Shown: piece by piece, positions 50,310 to 62,470 of the stretch | How positions within the stretch are numbered: the stretch's first letter is position 1 | How the letters are laid out: each line of letters starts with the position of its first letter | NCBI GenBank assembly: GCA_964304625.1 | Contig: OZ199838.1 | Location: forward strand, 11,470,001-11,534,000 | DNA from: Kudoa neothunni | Lineage: Eukaryota; Cnidaria | DNA length: 64,000 nucleotides | Direction of reading: 5' to 3' | Program-made: the position numbers and the translations under genes | The notes under the pieces: model-generated | Seen by the model: only the letters and a program-made list of their open reading frames with translations | Told to the model about the DNA's origin: nothing | Database searches by the model: none

Positions 50310-51023
50310 TACTGTATATTTTAATAAATTAATAATAACGCAATCATATTCAGAATATTTTATCAAGCTTCCATTAATTTAAATCACGTTATAAAAAATT
50401 AAAAAATGCCTAAAAGATTTACAAATATTCTCATCGATATATTGTATCAAACGACTCCCTGGCTAAATGATTTTCGGTAATCGCGATTTCTTATGATAAA
50501 CAAGAGACTACCAGCCAAGCACGTCTGAGGTTAGTTATTGCTAATCTATTATTAATAGGAAGGAAATATAAAAGTTACATTTATGACTTAAACTAAATTA
50601 AACAGACTTAATGAATTTTAATGAGAAAAAATTATAATTTTGATACCCACTTTACAACTGCATGGAAGTACTTTTAGGGCAGTTAAGAAATCAACAGCTT
50701 ACATTCACCGTAACGTAAAAATAAAGAAAATGAGATCTTTTTTTGATCCCACTATTGACGGCAACGATTAAATTAGTAAAAATTAAAAAATAATTAAACT
50801 TGACACAATAGAATTATCATCAATTTTTTGTCATTTTTTATTGCTTTCACTTCCTATTTTTGTTGTTTGGAATTGAATTTAAATTTTGTTTCATCACTCA
50901 TAGATGTTTCAGGAATATTTACTATTTTATAAAAAGCGCAAGTTAAATTCGATTTAGTAGGTAGCGCTTTGCTAGTTTTTCTTTCGCACATGCGCTAAAG
51001 CAATTTGACGCACATTAGAAACA
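50310..51023. other. Intergenic, upstream of PSMA6
   Basis: AT-rich. A GC-rich word CGCACATGCGC at 50985-50995, ending 28 bp before the PSMA6 ATG, is a looser version of the palindrome at other promoters here. Confidence 0.4.
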
Positions 51024-51991
51024 ATGTCATCTGCGAGAACTAATGCAGCTGGGTTTGACAAGCATTTGAATGTTTTCTCGCCGGACGGCCGTCTATTTCA
51101 AATAGGTGTTTTTTGTCAGTGATTATCATGGCTAATTGTCTCTATAGAGTACGCATTTAAGGCTGTTACTACTGCATCGATTCTCGCGATAGCTGTGCGT
51201 GGAACTGAAAGTGTAGTTGTAGCATGTCAGAAGCGTTTACCTGTGAAATTTATTATACTATTGTACCACACAGATTTGACGATATTTTTATCTATAGGAC
51301 AAATTAATGAATCCGGACGATTACACCAACCTTCACCGAATCAATGAGAGAGTTGGAGCGTGTTTCGTAGGTTATCCAGGTAATGGATTATTAACGCCAT
51401 ACATTCTCTAACATTTCATCAAAAATTCAACTCTAAACTATATCTGTTTTGTTTAGCTGATTGCAAACACATGGCACTTCGTTCGAAATATTATGCAGCC
51501 GAATACAAGGCAAATAAAGGATTCGAAGTACCATGCGATATTCTGTGCCAAAAGCTGGCATCGTTCGCCCAAGGAGGCACTCAAGTATCTGGTGCAAGAA
51601 TTCTTGCATGTTCCACTCTGCTCATTGGTATCGATCCCGAGTATGGTACCATGCTGTATAAGACGGATCCGGCTGGTTTTATGTGTGGATTCCGTGCTGT
51701 TGCGATTGGCACAAAAGACAGGGATGCCAATATTATATTGGAGAAAAAGTTGAAGAAAAAGCTGCCCTCCACTCGTGAAGAAACTATCAATCTGGCCCTT
51801 TTATGCCTAGGTCAAACACTTGGAACTGATTATAAAGCAACTGAAGTTGAAGTTGGTGAAGTTAGTTTCGTTCATCCAGAGTTTCGGTATCTTTTAACTA
51901 ATCATTCACTTGTTAATGAATTGGATATTTTAGTGTGCTTCCCGATGATGAGGTCGACCAAATTCTTACAGCTATCTCCGAGAGAGACTGA
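51024..51991 (+). CDS. PSMA6: 20S proteasome subunit alpha-1
   Basis: Non-catalytic alpha-ring subunit of the 20S proteasome. Five exons give about 250 residues (human 246). MSSARTNAAGFDKHLNVFSP starts at 51024 and continues DGRLFQI, then EYAFKAV across a 43-nt intron: the proteasome alpha signature. ILAIAVRGTESVVVACQKRL, INERVGACFVGYPADCKHMA, SKYYAAEYKANKGFEVPCDI, ILIGIDPEYG-type LLIGIDPEYGTMLYKTDPAG, LEKKLKKKLPSTREETINLA and EVEVGEVSFVHPEFR follow. A last 49-nt intron joins R to VLPDDEVDQILTAISERD. The C-terminal ERD matches the animal orthologues. All introns are in phase and nothing is missing. Confidence 0.95.
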
Positions 51992-52248
51992 TTTATATAA
52001 TAGTAGATAATGTTGGTTTTGAACTGTTCTATCACACAAATGGCTTTATGTGTTTATTTGGAGTTTATTTTTCTGATATCTTGAACCAATAGCAGTAGCG
52101 CTCACTTCAATATTTTTACGCATATTTTTATTTATTTTTGTGATTCAGAAACTAATTCACAAAATCAATCCTATTATTAGTTTAAAATCGGCACATTCAG
52201 GACAATTATTATGTTTTTATTATGCGCGAGTCGGCTAAAGAATAACCA

Positions 52249-52515
52249 ATGGAACAGGGATTGGCAGAACTTTTCAAGTGTCTCGATGACGCTGTAACAA
52301 TCTTCCGGATACACACTAGACAGTAGAAATTAATTTAGAATCCAAATGATGTGTATATGTATTTGTTGGTATTGCCTCTCAATGTGAAAGTTTATGATCA
52401 AGTGTGTGCTGAGATAGAATCCTATGAGGACACCGATGTATTTAGATTTGGATTGTGTGCTGAGATTGGATTTAGAATGTCATCTGCTATACATAGAGTC
52501 AGAGTGATCTGTTGA
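52249..52515 (+). CDS. Unrecognised small gene, two exons
   Basis: Exon 52249-52293 (MEQGLAELFKCLDDA) joins in phase 0 through a 45-nt intron to 52339-52515 (NPNDVYMYLLVLPLNVKVYD, QVCAEIESYEDTDVFRFGL, then CAEIGFRMSSAIHRVRVIC). The total is 73 residues. The splice sites GTAACA and TAATTTAG and the intron size fit neighbouring genes, and a GCGCGAG word lies just upstream. Alternating hydrophobics and an acidic helix recall the L7Ae/GADD45-like fold, but I cannot assign it. It may continue into the exon at 52909. Confidence 0.45.
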
Positions 52516-52908
52516 AAGCTTTTCTTGTTTTTTTCCAACGACATAGTGTAACCTGTTATGATCGATATTCGTTGTGTTGTATACTACCGTCATTTTTGTG
52601 GTGTCATTATGTGAAAAGTTGTAAGAATAATTGCGAAGTAATTTTTGTTCAAGTGTATAAGCAATAATAAATAACCAATTGTTAGGTTTCCGATACAATC
52701 AATAAAATTCTACTAACACTTCACAATACAGTAATTATTCTTGTGTCGTTGGTTGTTATGCAAATACGCTAAAATAGAAAGATTTACATGAGCATATAAT
52801 AAACCTAAAAAAATTCGAATTAACTGGTAATGCCACTCGTTTCGATTACAAAGTATTAAAAATCAAATTTTATTGTGTTTTTCATTTGTAACGATGACGA
52901 CATTGTAG

Positions 52909-53091
52909 CCGGTGGATGTGGAGCCACCAGTGTCAATGTCACACACCTCTGTTGAAATACCTAACCACGTGTCTCAGTATGAAATGACTAATCTGTGCGC
53001 TGCATCGCCGTTTGCGGATATACAAACCTACTGTGAATCATACGAGGATATGGTGTTTCCTTCGTCGGATATCCAACCACAACAGAAGTGA
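52909..53091 (+). CDS. Possible exon of an unrecognised gene
   Basis: After an acceptor ATTGTAG, an open frame reads PVDVEPPVSMSHTSVEIPNH, VSQYEMTNLCAASPFADIQT and YCESYEDMVFPSSDIQPQQK, then stops; a strong donor (AA|GTGAGT) overlaps that stop. The composition (Pro, Ser, acidic, scattered aromatics) is like an activation region or disordered tail. It could be the next exon of the gene starting at 52249 or the last coding exon of a short transcript. Confidence 0.4.
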   Translation, partial: PVDVEPPVSMSHTSVEIPNHVSQYEMTNLCAASPFADIQTYCESYEDMVFPSSDIQPQQK

Positions 53092-55557
53092 GTGGATATT
53101 TGTGTTGTGTGGGATTTAGGTCTTTAAAAAATCGAGGGTAAATTTCGAGGGTCGAGAAAAATTTTGTTAGGAATGAGGTTGATTATGTATTGAAATGAGG
53201 ACTATTAAGGATTTCATGATTCCAACGTCTTGTGGTTGTTACTGGTTTTTACAAACATTTTGATAGATAATACATCCCAGTAAATTTATATTTAAAAAAT
53301 AAGTAATAAATGTTTATTTTTTGGTTTTACACCATTTTTATATTGTTGAGATAAAAAGTAAAAAATGCTTTTGACATATTAACATCCATAATTGATTTAA
53401 CTTCAAATGTTTAAAAATCGTGTATTTTAATTTGTGACGATTACTCTACCTTAAAATTAATTTTAATTAAAAAATAATTATTAACTATTTTTGTTTTTAG
53501 TTACCTAATAGATATAACTAAAAATTTTCATATTTGAATTTTGGAACAACTATTGTTATAAAACTTTTTAAATCCTGAATATACTGTGCGAAAAAATTTA
53601 TAAACTAAAACCCACATAAAATTACGCCATAATTAAATTGAAGCATCTTCCTTCCAATTTTGAATAGAATAAATCAGAAAATTCTGTTTTTAAAATACGA
53701 AGTCATAAAATTGAACATTTACAAACTTATTTCCAACAGATACAAATAAAAAAATTCAGTGAACAATTAACGACTTCGAATTTGTTAAAATTATAGAGAA
53801 ATAATAATTTTTTGATGTATTTATAAACAACGTAGGGATTCCGCGTGAATCCGAATGTAATCGACTTAAGATTTATTTCCAGTTTATAGGTTAATTCTTG
53901 TTGGGCTGAATTTAACTACGTAATGTAATTTTTTGTGATAAGATCAAAAATGAAAAAAACTTTTAGAAAAAAAGTGAATTAACAGACCGAATTGTAGGAA
54001 ACGACTTTATTTCCAATTTTGTATGAGACACCGCCCGAAGTTCTACACAGATATTGTAGTACTGTAGTTTAGCTGATATTTTAAACGAGATAAAATAGTT
54101 TATTCCAAAAATAATGCACTGCTGAATTTTGGTAAGAAAATTTCTCCGAACATTGATTACAAAAATCCACTGTGAACCAATCACACAATCTTGTTAATAC
54201 ATTGACTTAATCTCTTTGAACTAGAGGATAATCCCTATACCTCGAGATTTCTATGAGCTTCTCTCTAATTTTGTCTCAACGGGAATTAGCGCGCAAAGGG
54301 TTAGATTATTCATTATTAGTGAAAACTATGCGCATATGTTGCTAGAGGTTTAAGACACTTTTGTGGAGTTATGATTTCTGAGGATAATTAAGTTGTTAAT
54401 CTGCATGCTTGGATTTTGAATATTGTTTGAAAAACTTGGAGACCTAATTCTCAAATAATGCCAAATTAGTTGAACTGCTTGCGCATTGTTCTCTCAATTA
54501 TGTTTTTGCTAATTTATTTCGAGTTAAAATGTTTTTTAATTCCGATAAAAAATTTATATTAACTAAATTTGGCTGTTATAGTCGATGCTTATGAATTAAA
54601 TTTCAAACGCTGTGTACTCATACTGTGGTTGTTGTTTTAATCCCTGCATCTTTTTTATGCTTAACATGCTTAGCGGTATGTTTTTTTAACCTGCGTTTTT
54701 AATTATTTTCGATTTTCAAGAGCATAGTGACAGATTGGAAACAATATCTTCAATCAAAATTGAATTCATTTTGCTAAAATTTTTAGTTCGATGGGCAAAT
54801 TTAATAAATTACTTTAATAATGAATATAATTCGAATATTCCTTAATGAAAAATTCTGCAGCAATGTTACATCGACATTAGACGCTTACGTTAAAATATTA
54901 TCAAAATAAGTAGGGTTGCTTCTTATACTTGTGAAATGACTTGTGTGTAGTTAATTACAACTGGGAAACATAATAAATTAAAAATCTTTCAACTTTTCAT
55001 ATATTGAAGAAATTGAATGAAATATTTGTGTAAAAGCTATAAAATAGTAATAAAACTACAATACTTTAAAATTCGAATAATTTTAATGATAGAATAGCGG
55101 AATAGTTTTATATTAATGATCTGATATTGTATGCCAATTGAATATTTCTCTTTTTTCATTAATATTAGATTATTAATTGAAATGTCTTGAAAGTAATGTG
55201 CATGAAGAATGAATTTTTAAATCTTATGTGAAGATATTTAATTACTTTTCCGTTTTAATTTTAAACAGTCTAAACTTTCTCCAAAATATTTGATGATAAA
55301 TAATTTTACATCCGAAATAGTATAACTAATTGTGTTTAGCCTGTAAAACCTCTATAAATATATAAGTGACGTAATCAGATATGAATAGAACTGGGTCCCA
55401 TAATGTTATTTCTTCTGATAGCTATGGAAATTTTATTGCATAGTGCCTAAAGATTATTCTGATTTGAATCCATTTTAGATTTTTATATTATTACGGATTT
55501 ATCGCTTATATAAGATCAAATCTTTCGAGAATTACTCACGATAGCGTGCTGGTGAAT
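53092..55557. other. AT-rich sequence, intergenic or long intron
   Basis: About 2.4 kb without a supported exon, repeat boundary or RNA. If the donor at 53088 is used, part of this would be an intron far longer than others in the window. Confidence 0.35.
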
Positions 55558-55920
55558 ATGTGCCGTGTCTGTTGCCAGTATGTTTATTCGCTGTTGAGCG
55601 ATCATTAATTGATCTCTACTTTGTTACTGTGCATTAGATTTGCAAGATGCGGATATAAACCCAGCCATTTTCCCCACTCCAATCTTCTACTTTCAAATGA
55701 GATAACTCAATTGTTGTCAACAAAAAAACTACCTCGAGCCCCAATTACCAATAGATTTATTTCCGAAGTGGCAGCGTTGCTTTTGTTTATAACGTACTGT
55801 TTTGTTTTCGGTTCACCAAAGATATTCTATTTAGCTACCGAATACCGAAAGAAACACTTCAATGTGGCGAAGATCTTAGGTCTGTATGTACTTATCGAGT
55901 GCTTCCTAAAGGCCTTCTAG
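55558..55920 (+). CDS. Small predicted membrane protein
   Basis: Exon 55558-55577 (MCRVCC plus two bases) and exon 55638-55920 join through a 60-nt intron with donor GTATGT and a pyrimidine-rich acceptor ending GCATTAG, giving exactly 100 residues. The product begins MCRVCCQFARCGYKPSHFPH and has one clear hydrophobic span (SEVAALLLFITYCFVFGS) and a second weaker one (ILGLYVLIECFLKAF) at the end. The frame is also open upstream of the ATG to an acceptor at about 55480, so this may be the 3' end of a larger membrane protein. No family recognised. Confidence 0.5.
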
Positions 55921-56478
55921 TAAATCAATATTTGTTTAAGTCAAATTAGTTGATGGGTAATATTTTTATTTCTAGGCCATTGAATCATTCTTAGAATTTT
56001 ACAAACAATTTTTCAACCAAAACTTCAGCTATTCGTGGAATCCATTTTGTTTAAAGATTTCCAAAAATCCTTAAAATTAACTTTATCTAAATAAACATTA
56101 ATGTAGGAATTTTATGAAACTTTGTTATCTCATATATATTTTATTAATATCTTTATTATTTGTTCTGTCATTGTAAGATGAATTATTCTTGCAAAATAAA
56201 TATTATTTATGAATTTGTTAATTCATTTTTTCATTAAATTTTTGAAAACATTTTATTCAACAAAAGAGTTGCTGTTTGTTTAGGTTGAGAATTAAAATGT
56301 GTTAATTCTGAATAAATATTTAACCAAATTCATAAAAAAACAATTTATAAATATAACAAACTATACCATTCAACTAAAGTACTATGATTATTTGATAAAT
56401 ATTTAATGCGAATTTATCATTCTATTTATTATACTTCCACTTTAATCATTAAAAAATCGGTCAATAATTATCTGCTAA
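55921..56478. other. AT-rich intergenic sequence
   Basis: No feature visible between the small membrane protein gene and the MITE. Confidence 0.4.
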
Positions 56479-56978
56479 TACAGTCAGTAACCGGTTCTAC
56501 GCACTTTTCCACGCACACATTACAGAAAATTATTCAATTATTTATTAATTAGCATAATTAAAATGCGCAAATATTGGTAAAAACGATAAATCATTTTTAA
56601 ATGAAACCACATTCGTTAACTAGAGTTGAGTAATCCCTTCAGGATCGCGAAAATATGTGTGTGAAATTGGTAACGTTCAGTTTTACACATTTGCTCGCGC
56701 GCGCATATAAAATATACGTACCTATTTAATATAATTGAATTGCATACATTTAAGAAACAAATAATTTTTCTCATTTATAAATAAAATAATTAGTTTTTTT
56801 TGTCAACAAAATTCCTCAAAATATTTGAATTATAGTTTTCACCATTGCGATCATGATCGATCGATCTTTTTTTTCAAACATGGATAGTTTTTAAACTCAT
56901 TTTAATAAATTCGCAACTGAAGACAATAATCGATCTGTGTTTCTTTTTAAAAAGTGCGTAAACCGGTCACTGACTGTA
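56479..56978. mobile_element. Tc1/mariner-type MITE with TA duplication
   Basis: The element spans 56481-56976 (496 bp) between TA dinucleotides. Its ends CAGTCAGTAACCGGTTCTAC and, reversed, CAGTCAGTGACCGGTTTACG match over about 28 bp. The start CAGT after TA is typical of Tc1/mariner and pogo relatives. No coding frame is present. Confidence 0.85.
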
Positions 56979-59204
56979 AAACAGAAGTAAATGCAATATT
57001 AATCCACCTCCAAAAGGACATTTATTAGCGAGATGTAATTTTGAATGGGAAATGAATAACACAGGAAAAATAATTTTTGTTAATAATATGGTATACTCAA
57101 GCATATTGTGATAGATTATGAAATACGAATAATTAGTGAATGGGCACCTGTATCTTTATCTTTGGTTGTCAGCCTGCACGATCTAAACTGTAAAGTTTGT
57201 ATAATCAGTTAGCCCATCTAAAGTGTTAATCATAGCCTATTTTCATTATTTAAATAATGTTAGATTTTAATTAGAAAATTATATTTTACCAAACAGAATT
57301 TAGAATAATAAATCTAATTTCAGTTAATAAATAAATACAGCATCAAAGCTTACCTAAATAAATAAAAACTACCAAAATTTATTTGACATATATATATATA
57401 TTTAAAAATTTCGCAGGTTAACCTTATAATATTCATGTGTTGGGATCGTTTATAAAAACAATAAAGTCAGGAACATCGATATTATATATTATACATCATA
57501 AATTATTTATAATTTATATCATGGTCGGCGTGTTTTAAAACTTCGAATTATTCATAGACCTCATTCAACGGACTTGTTGCTCTATATTTAATGATTATAA
57601 ATTAAGATATGTTCTCTTGTGTTTTAGAACGGTTTTATACAAATTAGGCTCATTTTACATGGTCTATTACCCGAAAGGTGATTTTGTATTAAACGTGATA
57701 TTGATGTATCTAAATAAATACAAATTTCAATTTCTTTGTATTATTTCCTAAAGTAAATATCTTTTCAGACAATTATTAAACTGATATAGAAATTTATATG
57801 ATTACAAAGAAAATTAATTCCTTTTTAATTCCAACGGAAAACCCCCCAAATTATACGGTGTATAATTTGACAAAAATATTTTAAGCATATGAATTTGATT
57901 AGAAATAGTATATCTAAATTATATGCTTAAAATGTTATTTCTTAAAAATTAATTCCATGAAAGAAACATAAGACAAATTTTAATATATCTAAAACGACAT
58001 GGAAACGTACAGTGAGTTAATATAGTTGATAAATGTACAATAAAGAGGAGAATGATGTAAAAAAAATTTAATCCCCCAAAAAATATAAATTCCTAAGTGA
58101 ATCTATTAAGGTATTATATTGAACGAATTTATTAGCATTTATATATCAACTATGTATATAATGTCACTGCCAAATAAAAACTTCTTAAGACAATGAGAAG
58201 GAAGGATCAAGATTTTTCGCATATCGTTGGATTTAATGTTGTGACCTGTCATATTAGATTCTTCTGCTTATTTCATTAATACGAGAAACGCCAGTAAGTT
58301 GCAGAACTTCACTTTTCAGTGTCATAATTTTATACGCGATAATCGTCGTGTGAATTGATCACTATTGTTCATGAGCTTATAAATATAAGCTTAAAAATGA
58401 CTTAGTTTCAAATACAAATATCCAAAGATAGTTTATTGTCAAAATATGACGTAACTATTAATTAGTCTAAAAAGAGATGAAGAAGAGTTGTAACATTTTC
58501 CACGAGAACACACCCAGAATAATGTTATTAAGCATTGTTTCATTAGCGATAAAGCCCTTATTTGAAAATGTTTAATGACACTAGACACTCTTATAATTCT
58601 AGTTAAAAGCTCCTAATTTGTTAGGTCATCTTGTAAGTTTAGCACTGATAAAAATGTGAAATAATTTGTTCGCTAATTATGGTCCGTTTCTATTCCAACA
58701 TTTCTAATTTTATTTCAAATTAAATCTTATTCATTACGATGAGTTGTTTTTCGTAAATATTGCATGTGTCTGGTCATATGGCTCTATAGATAACCCCAAA
58801 ACAAAAAAATCTAAATAAATTCAAGGCTAATATCTCAAATTTCTCAAAAGACAGCCAATACGGCACAATTATTAATTATTAGAAATAAATTGTTGACGAA
58901 ATATTCCTTAAACCGATGAATAAGGCAAAATCTTGTCGACACAAAATTTTCATAATCATCTTATTTAAAGTATAAGCATACAACCCCAACAGTGAGATTA
59001 TTTCGTCGTCAAGTAAATGTCACTTAATGGCTATAGTCTAAATATATCCACATAGTTACTTATAGCACGACGACAGACATAAAAATGACATTTAAAACAT
59101 TAAACTACTACAAATTATAATTTTATCTAATTAATCTGTTTATCATTAGTAGTAGCATCAATGGAAAATGGTCAATTAACTCGGATTTTGCATAGGCGAG
59201 TGAA
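56979..59204. other. AT-rich intergenic sequence
   Basis: About 2.2 kb with a short (TA)n run near 57390-57402. No gene or element termini were found. Confidence 0.4.
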
Positions 59205-60465
59205 TCAAACATGTTTGAGATTTTTCTTGTCGAATTGTTTCACCTCGGCTCTAGTATTGACTTTTTCTTCCTTTATTTCTACATTAGAGATAGAGACTGA
59301 TCGGTTGACAGAGTAAATTACGTTCACTTGTTGGCAGATGATCTTTTACCACTGATTCAACGTGGGTTAATGAATTTCTTACCACACCCAACAAAGCATT
59401 AAGCTCTTCCCTACTAGGTAGATAGTCAGGCAACAATTCCGATCTTAAAACAGAAAGATCTGGCAGAGTGTTCTTCTCGACCGTTTCAACATGATTGAGT
59501 GATTTTTTGGAGAAATCTTCTATTTTGTGGGTTAACGACTCCTTCTCTTCTTTGATCTGTTCAGCCGTTGGTAAACTACTACGAACGGACGTCTTAACAT
59601 GTTTCAGCTTGTTCTCAATAAATGATTCCAACGCAGCTATATCAGGTTTAGAGGGTAGTTTGTCGGGGATGAGTTCGGCAAATAGGTTGTGCTCTGTTGG
59701 TAAAGGATTTTTCTCGACAGTTTCCACATGACTAAGACGATCTTTATTAAATTTTGTTACTTCGCTCAATGTATTTGTAGCTTCTTCTTTAAGCGCTACA
59801 TTTCAATTTAATCAATTTTCACACTCAACTAAAAACTAGACCACACTAACCATTTTTATCTGGTAGTCGATTTTTCACTTCAGTTTCTACATGATGCAAA
59901 TATGAACGAACAAATGTTTTCAGTTGTTCTATTTCAGATTTGGTTGGCAACACGTCAGGAGCTAGTTCCTCTCTCAATACATTTGATGTTGGTAATGGAT
60001 TCTTTTCCTCTACTTCAACATGTTTAAGTTTTGATTTATCAAAATCTTTGACGAAAGCTCTTGAATCACTTTTTTCGTCGTCAATCTCTATATTTATATG
60101 GTAAACAATGGACGAAAAATGCGAAAGCAGTTAAGTGCAACACCAGTTGAATAGAATACCTTGTTTTGTTGGAAGATGGTCTTTCACACTAACTTCCACA
60201 TGCGATAGCTTATTTTTGACAAATTTTTTTATCTCCTCTAACTCTTTTCTTACTTGGACGTTGTCTGGCAGCATCTCTTCGTATAATGTTTGTACAGTTG
60301 GTAAAGTGTTCTTCTCGTGCGTAACAGTCTTCTTGAGCGATGAGCTTCTTCGAAAATGGGATATATCTATGTGAGGCAAGCAGTTTAAAGAATGCGGTAA
60401 GGGCCTTATAGAATTAACAACAACTTAAAAATACCTTTTAGCATTTCATCCCTGGGCTCCGACAT
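59205..60465 (-). CDS. Eight-repeat beta-thymosin (WH2-like) protein
   Basis: Actin-monomer-binding protein of the multi-repeat beta-thymosin family (Ciboulot, tetrathymosin). Exons 60465-60435, 60366-60160, 60087-59851, 59795-59322 and 59278-59205 give exactly 340 residues; every intron is phase 1. Eight repeats are visible: SLKKTVTHEKNTLPT, KLSHVEVSVKDHLPT, KLKHVEVEEKNPLPT, YLHHVETEVKNRLPD, RLSHVETVEKNPLPT, KLKHVKTSVRSSLPT, SLNHVETVEKNTLPD and SLTHVESVVKDHLPT, then a ninth cut off at NLKHV. Odd repeats keep the EKNxLP core of thymosin beta-4; even ones replace EKN with VK or VR. Spacing between LP motifs alternates strictly 43 and 36 residues. Exon lengths are 69, 79 and 158 codons. Family knowledge predicts cytosolic G-actin sequestration or filament assembly; valency of eight is unusually high. 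The start is the first ATG and gives MSEPRDEMLKDISHF, like MSD/MS of other thymosins. Confidence 0.92.
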
Positions 60466-62470
60466 TGCTTTTAATTACAATAACTACACCCAACGATTAT
60501 CACTAGTGATTATAATGCAAATAGGATCAATGATATTTTACATTTGTTGATTGAACCTGATATTGGGTTAAACAATTCAAAGGATGGTGTTATTTAATCG
60601 AACCAACAGGACTTATTATACCAATCGGCTTGAGTTGGTTATTACGATTTGTCGTTGTTGAACTCCTTTATCATTATCCAAATTATCAAGCGTATTCCTA
60701 ATCTACACAACCAATTCTCTTTGCTGCCCTTATTTATGGGATTATATTATTTTCAAATATTGACAATATCCCTATTCTAACATAGAACACTCAAACAAAC
60801 ATTGATTCATGCGAAATAAATTGGATTTATCTTAAATCCATTATCGTGCCTATGCGGGTGATGCAATGCAAATAATGACTAACACCTACATGGAACAAAT
60901 CCTATGACTTATCTCTCTGATGGTTTGGTTTTTTCTAACCACATCATTCACAGAAACTGCGTCAATCGGTGAAAAGAACCCCCGCTATTTAGCTGATGTG
61001 TTTCTAATGCTAGCAATGTTTAGGTATTAATTAATGTACAATTATCCATTAGTTGTAACGATATAATAATTGTAGATAGTCTTCAGATAAACCTTTACTA
61101 TGACACCCCTATTAAGGGCAACGCAATAGAAATTCAAACCATTAAATATTGCGATTTAATATATACTTTGTCAGAAGCATAAAGTCACCGAACGAAAATT
61201 ATTTCCGTTGATATAAATTTCGGTTCATAAATCATTTTTTCGAAAATCACTATTAACTACTAAGAGCAATTTTAGTTAATAATCCATTATTATAATCTCA
61301 GCCGAATCCTTATCACCTTATCTAATGCCCTGAATCTTTTTGTCTAAGATTATTCGAAAAGTTGTATTTTCAATAAATTCTTTCAAGACTCCATGTATGC
61401 TAAAGCTGTCTCTGCAGCACTCAGTATGTGAGGTGGTCCGATAGGTTCCACTTTCTAACATTTTTAATATTATTTGAATTTATTCGATAGCGCACAATTC
61501 AATTATATAAAACTATTAAATTAAGTTGTAAATCCAAAAACAGTCAATCACTAAAATTGGTCGTAGATTACCGAACAACTTTGTTATTACAATGATTTAT
61601 TATGGATTGTGCGCAATACGCATTTTTCATAACATTGAGATAAAGTCTATAATTTTATTGCAAACAATTATTTGTTTATGATATTAGAAACAAAATAATA
61701 TTATACACATTATGCTAAAATTTAGATTTTTGAAACTTATTCCATCAGCTGATTTTTTAATACTTTGTATAATGCGTAATTATGGACTCTGCGTCGTCAA
61801 GCAATGGAAAAATATGATTAACACTCGGTGAAAAAGTTGTGATAATAGAATTATATGAGAAATTAGTCAACTAATCAAACACAAAATAAAAAGCAATGAA
61901 ACATTTTAATAAAAATCAAGATCCTCTCTCGATTTTATATAAAATACCAAAAAATCATATAATTAAATTATATAATGAAAATCCTTTTTTTAAATTAAGA
62001 TAAATACAATTAGAGGTATATACACAAAGTTAATGAAAACAATATAGAATGGATCGAGTCGATGCCATAATTAATGTATAATATTTTTAAATGATAAAAA
62101 CTTCATCATCTTGACTTATGAGGAACTTAACAATGAGTTTTATGACTTGATATTGGAAACCCACCCTACAAGGTATATTTAAGCAATGGAACTCATGCAA
62201 TATTTTGAACTGAAATCATATTTTTTATTTTAACTATGTTTTTGCTATAAATAAGAATAAAATTGACATGAGAAATCAAAGAAACTTATAAACGTCTGTC
62301 ATATACTTTATGTTGGGGAAAGCATGAACCACTTGTCAAGGATATGTTTGGTGAATCTAGAAGTTTGGGTGAAATTCAGAAATCACCCTTTTAATACAAT
62401 TTTTAATTTAGCATTTGTATGCCTGTAAAAATATTCACAAAATATCTTATAAAATTGAATAAAAAATTTA
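60466..62470. other. AT-rich intergenic sequence
   Basis: About 2 kb upstream of the thymosin gene. I see no gene, RNA or paired repeats. Confidence 0.4.
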
